This document shows, one piece after another, positions 34,701 to 46,700 of a stretch of DNA of 64,000 nucleotides. The position numbers and the translations under genes are program-made. The notes beneath the pieces were generated by a model. It did not search any database and was not told the origin of the DNA. It was given only the letters and a program-made list of their open reading frames with translations. Position 1 is the stretch's first letter, and the number at the start of each line of letters is the position of its first letter. Origin of the DNA: Cinnamomum chago (lineage: Eukaryota > Streptophyta > Magnoliopsida > Laurales > Lauraceae); the NCBI GenBank assembly GCA_038049695.1, contig CP142461.1:30945001-31009000 (forward strand). The letters are read 5' to 3'.

Positions 34701-37700
34701 GGCATTCATGGTGAATGTGTGAAGACTCCATCCATTGTTTGGTCACATCACAGTCTTAGAGGTATTAATTAGGATATCAAAGATTCAGAGAGGTGGGATG
34801 ATAAATCAAGAAAGTGAAAAACAACAGCTAATCAAGGCTGAAATCAGAATGATGCCTAATCAAGATGCACAAATAGCTGCTTCAAACATTTGCTTTGGTT
34901 TTACACCTTTCACCACCTTTTCCTTTCCAAATCCTATTGAAATTGACTTTGATTGAATATACCACTTAGTGGCACTTGCATTCTACTTCAACTCTAATTT
35001 ACCAGTAAGGAAAACTGCATCACGTTAATGAATCATAAGAAATAACAAGTAGTTTGTAACCATCAATTAGATTCTATGCAATCATGTATCTCCATTATTA
35101 AGTGTACACCACAAAGCTGTTAAATCATTAAATATGTACATGTTGATGTGAGAGAATATCCTGTGCTAGTAACTTGTATTTAAACAAAGAAACCTTTTGG
35201 TTATCCATGAAAATGCTTATGAATTTTGTCTTTTGCCTTACGTGATGCTGAATGGCTATTGAGGACTGCGTTATTTTGCATGTTTTGTGCTTAAGTTCTA
35301 CTAAATGCCCTGCAGTTGCCTTATAGCGAGAAACCTGCTATCGGGCTTGAAGACTTGCAAAGAGGTAGCCAATTACATGTTCAATGATGGGGCTGCTATT
35401 CCACATAGATCTGCTGTACCAAATTCTGGCTCGGAAGACAATGAAAGGGCTGATCCAGATGAGACTGTGAGTCTTGGAAAATCTTCTTCCATCCCTTCGG
35501 AAGTGATTATTATCTCTTCCAATGTATCTTTTTCATCATTATGATCATCATCAACTTAGCGTTATCTCATGATCCATTCCAACATATAGTGTCGGGAAGT
35601 CTCACATCCCACATCGCCTAAGTTCTGAGTTGGACATGGCTTCATATACCTATTTTGGCCTTCCACCTATAAGCTTAAGCTTTTGGGTTGGCACATGGTT
35701 TCTTACATGGTATTAGAGTGGGTTCTGATCCCGTCGTTCTTGTGTAGCCCACGTGGCAGGCCCGTCCATGAAATCTATTGGGCCTGCACGTGAGGGGGAG
35801 TGTTGGGAAGTCCCACATCGCCAAAGTTCTGAGTTGGACATGGCTTTATATACCTGTTTGGGCTTTCCACCTATAAGCTTAGGCTTTTGGATTGGTACAT
35901 GGTTTCTTACATATGGGTCTATAAAACTATTCAGAACTGTAGTGGTAGTAAAGTCATGCTTGGTAGTGTCCTGCCAACTTTCAAGAAATTAATGGGAAAG
36001 GTTTTTGTTTTTTTAATTGAAGGGTTGAAGAGTGAAGGGCCAGGGTGGAGATCTATATGGGATCATCAAATTCCTAGTATTTAATTTCACAGGTTGAAGG
36101 ACAAGGAATCATTTCTTATCAAAAGGGAAGATACTCGGATGGCATGTTCTAAATATCCACCATTTATCCTTCACTCTTGACACCTTTGACAGAAAGTCAG
36201 AAACCCATTTCCTAGCCTAAGCATTCAGCAGGAATTAGACAAACAGGTGCCAAATGAAATATGTTATGTATGGTTTTCATTTCTCTAGTAACAGTCTGAG
36301 TACGACATTTCATAATCTTAATGATTTTACACTAATTATGATTACTAGAAGGCAGGGCATTACAGAACTGAGAATTTGAGTTTAGATATTTCTTGGATAT
36401 GACACTATTTATGAGTGACTTATTTTTTTCACTAATTTAATGCTGCTTAATACTTGATTTCACTCTCATTAGGAGCAAGAGATGCCAAAAAGAACGCGGT
36501 TGTGGCGTAGAAGGGGCAGAGCACGCAAGTTAAAATATTCATGGAAATCTGCAGGTCACCCATCAATTCGCAAAAGAATTGCTGATGGTAAACACCAGTC
36601 ATGTAAGCAGTATACTCCATGTGGTTGCCAGCTAATGTGTGGGAAGCAATGCCCTTGCCTTCACAATGGAACTTGCTGCGAAAAGTACTGCGGGTAAATT
36701 ATGCTTTTTCCTTAATAACATGATTTCACTAATGAACTTTCACTATTTATCATTTGTGTGTGTGTCTATCTATATATATCTATATATCTATATATATTTA
36801 TATATATATGTGGGAAAGTTTCAAGTGCATCCATCCCTCACCATAGGGTGAGGGCACTTTCCCTTTTTTGCACATGAATCCCCCTTTTGTACTTCACCCT
36901 ATGTACTTGAAATTCCCCATTTATGGAAGCATCCCTCACCCTATGGTGCGGGATGGATGCACTTGAACATTTCCATATATATATATTAGGGAGATGCTCC
37001 TATGAGAGATATCTCTCACCCTATATGAGAGATAGGGGTGGGGGCCCTCACATTTAAGTTGTTGGCATTGGATATGGATGTGAGGGCCCCCACCCTATCT
37101 CTCATAGTAAGGTGAGAACATCTCTCATAGGAGCATCTCCCATATATATATATAATATATATATATATATTCCTTTTTGGAGATTGTAATCAAGTCAAAT
37201 AACCTACCCATCTACAGTCAGCCCTTGTTTACTTGCTAAGAAGATGATTTTTGAGATTTAGAAATGTCATATTTCACTTAATTCAAATTATTTCTTTAAA
37301 TTCTCAGGTGTTCAAAGAGCTGCAAAAATCGTTTTAGAGGATGTCATTGTGCCAAGAGTCAGTGCAGAAGCAGGCAATGTCCTTGCTTTGCAGCTGGGCG
37401 TGAATGTGACCCAGATGTTTGCAGAAATTGTTGGGTTAGGTACTGTGATTCATCTCTGTATGATTTTATGGCCTCTACATTAGTTATAAGAAAGGTATTA
37501 ATCAATGGACCGTTTGTTAAATAAAATAGATGGGTCATCTTTCACAGCTGGAAGCACATGGTACTAGGAGAAGGGTAATAAAGACTTGGAAGAAAGTAAC
37601 TAGAACCAACATGTTAGATTGTGTGCGAAAAAGAGCTCGGTCCCGAGAGGGGATGGACAGAGAAGTAGAACACAAAGCTGACCCTAGATTAATGGGATAA

Positions 37701-40700
37701 GGCTTCGATGATGATAGTTTTATTGTTGCTCTCCATTGAAAAGTTTAACTATATACAATTGTTTGTAAATCTAATAATTTTGACCATGGAAAGCTGAGAA
37801 TCAATTGTACTTAATTTGACAGAAGGCAGAGTTCAACCTAGACCACGTTCTATGTACAACGCAACTGTGTCCCAGATACAGAAAGTGCAGTTGTCTATTT
37901 GCAGTTCCAATGTATACTTGCATATAACATGGTTTCCTATGCACAGCTGTGGAGATGGATCGCTTGGTGAGCCCCCACTGCGAGGAGATGGATACCAATG
38001 TGGAAACATGAAACTCTTCCTAAAACAACAACAGAGAGTGAGAAATGCTAGCTAGTTAATTTGTAACACTTATATTATGGTATATTAGTTGTAGTGGTTT
38101 ATAAATTTGTAATCTTATTTCTCATCACTTTTTATTTTCTTGTCAGATTCTGTTGGGGAAGTCTGATGTTGCTGGATGGGGTGCATTTATCAAGGTTGGA
38201 AGCCACAAGTGATAACTGTTTTTTGTTTATCTTGCTAATTTTCTCACTAGATTTTGTGCTGATGTGATTCCAGAACCCTGTCAATAAAAACGATTACCTT
38301 GGAGAGTACACAGGTGAATTGATCTCCCATAAAGAAGCAGATAAGCGTGGGAAGATATATGATCGCACAAACTCGTCATTCCTTTTTGACTTGAATGATC
38401 AGGTAATAATTTTTTTTTTAGAACAGTTAAAATTATTTTATTCCACCAAAAGAGAACAAACAGGAAAACTCCCCAATTACAAGTAAAATCTAAAAGTAAT
38501 AAAAAATTATTCATCAAATAAGATAGAAATTCTAGAACCTCCTTCCCTTGGACCATCCATCATTGAATTAGCCTCCCATAAAATGTGACGAAATGAAGCA
38601 CCTATTTTTCTAGATAAATCGTACACTTGCTCCACCCAATCTGCAATCCTCCAGGGAGAAGTAGATATCCCTGAGGCCCATTGAATTGCTGACGTAGAAT
38701 CTCCTTTAATAATAGGATGAGAACCTCCTATCTTTTTCAACTCATGTCAACCAATCAAAAGAGCATACACTTCAGCTTCATTAGCATCCATGCAATCCAC
38801 AGGCCCAGAATAATTTCGAACAACATCTCCATTACAATTTCTGATGATACTGCCAATACCCCCTTGATTAGTGCTCCGTAGAAAACTGCCATCGAAATTC
38901 AATTTTAAGGATCTAGGCGGAGGACATATCCACTCAACTCTAAGCACCACTCTTTAACGCTGCTGCCTGTCTATAACAGAATCCTAGATTGATTAAAATC
39001 TGTTAAAGAGATTCCTCCAAACTCCTTTTTGTTACACACCCACTCCGACACATTCCAAACAATGGATTGAATAATCTCCTCAACGGATTTGATGATATTT
39101 CATATCAAAACAGTTAAGCACAAAATACCAAACTTTGCATGCAAATTGACAATGGATAAAGAGATGGTGCACAGATTCCTCATCACTTAAGCACATGGGG
39201 CAGGCATTGACTATAACATGATTTCTTTTCCTCAATTTATCAATTGTTAAAATTTTATGTTTCCTTGCCACCAAACAAAAAGCTAATACTCTAGGTGGAA
39301 CTGAGGAGTCCGAAAAAGAATTCCAACCAGCTATTAGATCAATTCTTTCATTCAAAGCATTATAGAAAGACTTGACTGAGAACTTCCCTTTAGCATCTGG
39401 TTTCCAATTTCTTACATCAGATTTATCAACTGACAAGTAGATCTTATTGAGCATACCCAACAATGTAGCAAAATTAGAGATCTCAATATCTGTCAAATTT
39501 CTTCGGAAATAAAAATCCCAAACTACATGTCCACCTTCAATAAAAGAAATTGTCTGCAACATAACCTTGATGTCTATTATCCAACAAAAAAAGATTTGGG
39601 AATTGAGTAGACAACACCAATTGCCCACATTCATCAAGCCAAAATTTGACCCGAATACCATCAGTGACCCTATACCGAACCCAATGAGCAAACTCCACCT
39701 GAACAAGTAAAACGGACCTCCACAAACCAGAAATCCTATTAGCTTGCATTGGAACACACCAGCCATCATTACTCAATTTATATTTACAGATAATAAGCTG
39801 TTTCCACAATCCCTGTCCTGGTTCTCCCACTCTCCAAAGCCACTTTCCCAATAAGTCTTTATTGACTTTTTCCACAGAGCGGATACTCAAACCACCTTGA
39901 GACATAGGTTTACATACATTTTCCCATTGGACGAAATCATACTTTTTTTTTTTTTACAACAGAATCATTCCAAAGAAAATCCCGCTGAAGTCGTTCTATC
40001 CTCAAAACATTTTTAGGGTAATGAAAGCAAGAAAGATAGTAGATTGGAATCCTAGAAAGAACAGATTTAATTAGAGTAACATGACCTCCCACTGACAAAT
40101 ATCTACTATTCCAAGAACTCAATTTCTTTTCTATCCGCTCTACAACTAGATCCCAAAGGTGTTTCTTTGGCATTCCTAGACATAAAAGAAGCCCCAAATA
40201 TTTAGAAGGAAGTTTACCAACTTTACACCCAAACAACTTGGCCAAAGAAGCCATGTAACTATCCTCTGTACAAACACCAATCAACTCACACTTATCATGG
40301 TTAATCTTCAAGCCCGAAAGGAACTCAAACCATTTCAAAATGCACAGAAGATTTTCCAATTGATCCAACGAAGCATCACAAAATACAATGGTATCATCCA
40401 CAAACTGTAAATGAGTTACCTCAATATTGGCATTCTCCACTGCAAAACCTTTGACTAGATTGTTCTACTTTGCTTTCTCCATTAAGGAATGCAAAGCTTC
40501 TGCCACTATAACAAAAAGCATAGGTGAAAGAGGATCTCCTTGACAAAGGCCGCTCGAACCCTTGAAGTAACCTTTTGGTGAACCATTCACCAAAATAGAA
40601 AAGTAGGCTGAGGAGACACAGCACCGAATCCAATTCCTCCATTTTGGTCCAAATCCCATTCTTGCCAACATATATTGTAGGAAATCCCAGTCCGCCATAT

Positions 40701-43700
40701 CATAAGCCTTTTCAAAGTCCAGCTTGCAAACTAAACCTGGACGATTTTACCGATTTCTGGAATCTATGCACTCATGGGCAATAAGAGTAGTATTGAGGAT
40801 TTGGCGACCTACAAAAGCACCTTGGAACTCTGAAATAATCTTAGGAAGTACCTTCCTTAACCGGTTAGCAAGAACTTTAGCTAAAATCTTATATAAACTT
40901 CCGATGAGACTAATAGGTCTATAATCTTGAAACGAAACAGCTCCCTCCTTTTTAGGGATCAATGCTATGAAAGAAGCCCCCAATTCTCTCGTGATAACAC
41001 TATTGGCATGGAATTCATTGAAAAAGACTAGTAACTCATCTTCTAACATATCCCAAAATTGCTGGAAGAATAGAATTGGAAATCCATCTGACCCCGGAGT
41101 GCGATCACCACCAAGACTGAACACTGCTTCCCTAATCTCCTCCTTTTTAAACTGATTCTCAAGAGAAGCAACACTAGAGTTAGAAAGTTGTCTCAAAGAA
41201 ACTCCATCCATTTGAGGCCTAGATCGATCGACGCCAGTATATAAATTTTGAAAAAAGTGAACAACTTCCCTTTCTATATCTTCCCTTTTATCCCATGTCT
41301 TTCCTCTAGCTTCAATTGCCTTTATACGATTAACATGCCAGAAATAAGACTGAACAGAAATTTGAGAGAATTCCCAAAATATTGAGTGTCCTTCCTTAGG
41401 AGGTCCACTCCTTTTATAGATTGGATTATACTAAAGATAGTAAGAAAATCCCCTTAATGGGGTGATTACACCAAGATTATAGCCCCTCGACCGGGGTGAT
41501 ATGATACAGCAAGATTACAGCCCCTTGACTGGAGTGATACGATACAACAAGATTACAGCCCCTTGACTAGCATGATATGATACAGCTCAGTTAATTATTA
41601 ACAATATTTGAAGTAATCAACTGGACCTTAACCATGGGTCAGGTCAGGTCATTAAATGGGTTAGGCCCAAACTCAATCTAACCCCCCCCCCCCCCCCCCC
41701 AACTAACATCGATTTGCGAACAAAGAAATCATGCTTGAACTGAGGAAGTGCTTTGGTGAAGATGGCCGCAACTTGGAGATTAGAAGTTACATGAGGAAGA
41801 GTGATAGTATTGTTATCATAAGCCTTGCGTATGTAATGATAGTCGACTTCAATTTGTTTTGTTTTCATGAAAAACAGGATTTGTAGCAATTTGGATGGCG
41901 CTCATGTTGTCTGCATGAATAAGAGTAGCAGCCCTTTGAGGGAAGCCAAGCTCATCAAGTAAGCGCCTTGACCAGACGACCTCAGAACAAGCTGATGACA
42001 TCGAACGATACTCCGCTTCTGTGGAGGATTTGGATTCGCGATCCTGTTTTTTGCACTTCCAGGAGATTAAATTATTACCAAGATAGACACACCATCCAGT
42101 GGTGGATCGTCGAGTGTTTGGACAACCGGCCTAGTCAGCGTCACAAATGCATTAAGACTCAAACTAGAATCATGGGAGAAAAAAATGACACGTTCTTTTG
42201 TATCTAGGAGATACCAAATGATTCGCTTAACAGCTGTCAAATGAAGTTGTGTACGCAAAGTCATGAATTGGCTGACGAGATTGACCGCATAGGAAATGTC
42301 GGGCAGAGTGATGGTGAGATATACAAGACTTCCAACAATTTTCCTATAGATCATTGGATCAGAGAGAGGAATACCATCATCTTTCATGTATTTCACATTA
42401 AGCTCCATCGGTGTATACATTGGAGTGGTATCTTGCAATCGAGCCTAAGTAATAAGATCTTGAGTGTACTTTTATTGCTATATAAATAAGCCGTCCTTAA
42501 CTTTGTGAACTTCAAGACCACGTATGTGAGAGGACCCAAGTCCTTTATATGAAAATATGCATGAAGAGATTTTTGTAATTGGATGATGTTATCGGGATCA
42601 TCACCGGTGATGATGATATCATCGACATAAACGAGCAATATTGTAATGCCATGAGATTTTTTTACAAAGAAACAGTGAAGGATCATATTGCCTTTGTAAA
42701 AATCTGGCACGGATTAGAGTATGGCGAAATTTGTCAAACCATGCCCTTGGAGCTTGCTTCAATCCATAAAGGGAGCAGCGAAGTCTACAGACATTATTTG
42801 GAGATGAAGTAGGTAATCCTAGGGCTATACGCATATAAACTTCTTCTTTGAAATCTCCATGCAAGAATGCATTTTTGACATCCATCTGAAACAAGGGCTA
42901 GTGCTGAGATGCAGCAAGGGCTAGGAGAATGCAGACCGTGGTCATTTTTTCTACTGGTACAAATGTTTCATCATAATCAATGCCGTATTCTCGGCGGTTG
43001 CCTAAAGCAACAAGGCATGCTTTGTAAGAATCCAACATACCATCAGGCTTTAGTTTAACCGAGTGCTTTGTAACAGTCCAATATTGTAATGCCATGAGCT
43101 GTTTTACAAAGAAACAATGAAGGATCATATTGACTTTGTAAAAATCTGGCACGGATTAGAGTATGACGAAATTTGTCAAACCATGCCCTCGGGGCTTGCT
43201 TCAATCCATAAAGGGAGCGGCGAAGTCTGCAGACATTATTTGGAGATGAAGTAGGTAATCCCAGGGGTATACTCATATAAACTTCTTATTTGAGATCTCC
43301 ATGCAAGAATGCATTTTTGACATCCATCTGAAATACGGGCCAGTGCTGAGATGCAACAAGGGCTAGGAGAATGTGGACCGTGGTCATTTTTCCTATTGGT
43401 GCAAGTGTTTCATCATAATCAATGCCGTAAGGCGTGCTTTACAATGATCCAATGTACCGTTAGGCTTTAGTTTAACCGAGTAAATCCATTTGCATCCAAT
43501 GGGTTTGACGTGAGATGAACAAGGAACAATATCCCAAGTATGGTTCTGTAGAGCCTCACGCTCCTCATGCATTACCTGTTGCCAACAATCATGTTTCACA
43601 GCTTGGGAATAGGTGTTAGGAGTAAAGATAGAAGATAAAGCAGTAAAAAGTGCGGAGGGAGAAAAACCATAACGATTTGGAGGTCTGGAAAGACGAGTAG

Positions 43701-46700
43701 ACAGGCACAATATTGGGTATCATGATCGGGTGCCAGATCAGGTGTCGGAAGAAGTGGCCCTTTTGCACGATTTTGAGAACTCCGTCTCACATACTCAAGC
43801 CCCGGTTTAAACCTTCTTGAGGAAGGAGGATAAGAAAAACTAGGAAGAAGAGAAATGGTCGGAGGTGAAGCATGTGCGAGATGTGTTTGAAAAAAATATT
43901 GGTTTTCAAAGAATACCACATTTCGGCAGATGCGTATGCGCTTAACAATTGGATCATTGCACATAAAACCTTTTTGTGTTTAGGCATACTCTAGGAATGC
44001 ACATTTTACAGACCGTGCAGAGAATTTATTCCGCTCATGAGGAGGAAGAAGGACAAAACAGATGCAACCAAAAGGATGTAAATGATTATATGATGGATGA
44101 ATTCCATAGGTGTGTGGTTTTGAAGTTTTGGTGAAGGAAGACGGTTAATAAGGTAAACAACAGTGGATAGGGCTTCAACCCAGAAGTTTGGTGGAACAGA
44201 AGATTCTAAAAGAAAGGTCCGAAGAACGTCAAGAAGATGATGATTTTTCTATTCTGCAATTCCATTTTGCGCCGGTGGGGGGCGGGGGGGCTGCTTTAGA
44301 TTGTAAAAAAGTTTGAAAAGGTTGACTGATTTATTGCGCGCCACCCCCCCCCCCCCCCCCCGAGTCTGAATGCAAGATTTTGATGCATTTAGAAAACTGA
44401 GTTTCAATTAGAGTAAGGAATTTTTTGAACACATCAAAAACTTCAGATTTAGAATGCAAAAAATATACCTAAGTACACCTACTGTAATCATCAATGAAAG
44501 TTACGAAATATTTAAAATAAGAGTGAGAAATGGTGGGTGCAATGCCCTAGACATCAGTGTGAATCAAGTCAAAGCAATTAGTGGTGATGTTATCATGAGA
44601 TGGAAAGCGAAGAGTCTTGCTCTTTCCTAATTTGCAACTAGAACAATCAAACTAGAGATCTTTAAAAGAACAAGCATTTTTATTGATAACTAATCCATTG
44701 TTTATCATATAAGATAACTTTAGAGCGTTTGGATGACCGAGACGCTTATGCCATAACACACAATCATTATTTGAAGAACCAATCTCCCGCACTTAGGTCC
44801 CTTCCATATCACCTTCCCCGTGACCTGCTCCTGGACAAGACAACTGGTTGAAGAAAATGAGAGTTTGCAATTGTTTTCAACTAACTGTCCGACAGAAAGA
44901 AGATTGGTATCTAAACGAGGAGAGTAAAGTACATCATTCAAGGGAAGAGGATGAGGAATGTTACACTGGTGATGGGCAGGGAAGCACCATTGGCCATATG
45001 AATTTTTAAAGGACCATCATATTGTTTGGCATGTGCAAGATAATTTGGTGAGTTGGTCATATGGTTTGAGGCTCCAGAGTATAAATACGAAATGGATGTA
45101 TGGGGAGATTTAGCTGTTAGACCAAAAGCAGAAAATGTAGAATGAATCATCTCTTGCATCTGCTGAACCATTTCCGGGGTTAAAGTGTTAGAAGACTGTT
45201 GAGACATGACTGGTTGAGGCATGATCAGCGCAGGAGGCATGACTGGGGAAACCATAGTGTAAGATGGTTCTCCCTCAGTGGAAGCGTGATAAGCTCTGTT
45301 GATGCAGTTTTGTGGTCGTTTGCGGCACTCAGATATCACATTTCCAGGATTCTTGCAGTAGTTGCAATTTTTTTTCTTGCATTGAGTTGAAAGATGACCA
45401 TATTCTTTGCACGGTAACGGGGGGGGGGGGAGGAATTTGAGGGGGAAGGAAAATGAAGGGGAGGGAAAATTAATTTTACCTCCTCTTGTTTGGATAGTCA
45501 AAAAGTAGGGGAAGGAAAAGTGAAAAAGTAGGGTTTTGTTTGTTTGTGAGGTAGAGAGAAAATTACCAATTTATCCTTTGTGAAAAAGTGAAAAGGGCAG
45601 TTTAGTAAAATGACGAAGATTCCCCTCTTTCCCTCATACTTTCCCCCCATTTTTGAAGGGAAAGTTTTAAGGTGGGGCCCCACACGAATTTTACCCCCAC
45701 TTTCCCTCCCCCCCTTCCGAAACACCCTCAAATTTCCACTTGCCCTCCATTTTCCCCTCTTTTTTTTTCCTTCCCCTCATTTTACCCCCTTCCCAAACAG
45801 AGGGTGAGTCTTGTCATGTCGCGGCCCCAAGTTTGAGTTGCATAGGCAACATCAGGAGGAATAGTGGTCCCACCATTTTGTTCCAGGATTGCCTGAGTAA
45901 ATGCAGCGCTGCTCCTTCCAGCGTAACTCACCCAAGCATGTATCCAAAGATGGTGTAGGAACTCAACTCATTAGGTTTGAATGAACTGATTCAAATTCCT
46001 TTCTGAGTTTTATGAGAAACTGATCGCGTTGGCTAGACTTGTGAAATTTTTGTAGGGTGGGAAGTTCACTTTCAGGTACAGTTGCATAAACTAGTTCCAC
46101 AAATTCAGCCCAAAGACCGATAAAACCTGAATGAAATTCCTGAATAGACTTGTTCCCCTGACAGTACTCAGAAAGTTCCAATTCTAGTCGAAACCGACGG
46201 GCAGAGTTATCTTGCTTGTATAGAGTTTCAAGATAATCCCACATGCTTTTAGCAGTTTTGTGAGCCGAAAGAGGAGTAAAAAACTGTTGATCCACAGATT
46301 GCAATATCCATGTGATGATTTTAGCATCATTTTGTACCCATTGAGAATATTTTGCTGCATCTGTGGATGTGGGTTTGCGAGTAGTTACATCAATGTGACC
46401 CCAAAATCCTTTTCCAATGAGAAAAATCTGAAGTTGGAACTCCCAGGAAAAATATTTTTTTTCCATTTAAATGAACAGAAAATTGATCACCCAACAATTT
46501 CAGTGAAACAGTAGATCAAACTGCACGTTGCTACAGAATAGCAACAAAATGGTAATACAGGTGATAAAAAATTTATGGAAAAAAAAAAAAAAACCACTTC
46601 AATCCCCAAAAAAGACTAGGAATCACAGATCAGCCACCAAGTCTTAATTCTGAGTTATTTATCTGTCTCTAGAAACCAATATTTCTTGATTCAGAGAAGA

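Larger units (their letters stand above)
41700..46466 (-). pseudogene. Copia gag-pol polyprotein, broken
   Basis: Gag starts near 46466 ([20 protein letters not shown]) and runs to about 45.96 kb. A CCHC knuckle region ([16 protein letters not shown]) is at about 45.36 kb. The protease box reads [11 protein letters not shown], with Tyr where the catalytic Asp of DSGAS is expected. Integrase-linked sequence ([16 protein letters not shown]) is near 44.9 kb. RT has [25 protein letters not shown] and [14 protein letters not shown] (42.9-42.6 kb), and RNase H-side sequence ([11 protein letters not shown]) is at 42.35 kb. A 443-bp direct duplication repeats part of RT, and a GC-run-bounded insertion at about 45419-45800 splits gag. 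Multiple shifts make it inactive. Confidence 0.88.

Noticed and set aside
17804-35911. TRIM copies as Cassandra elements
   Set aside because: I find no 5S rRNA promoter sequence in the LTRs, which defines Cassandra.
41968-42812. Plus-strand open frames in the Copia element
   Set aside because: They are antisense to the RT and RNase H frames.
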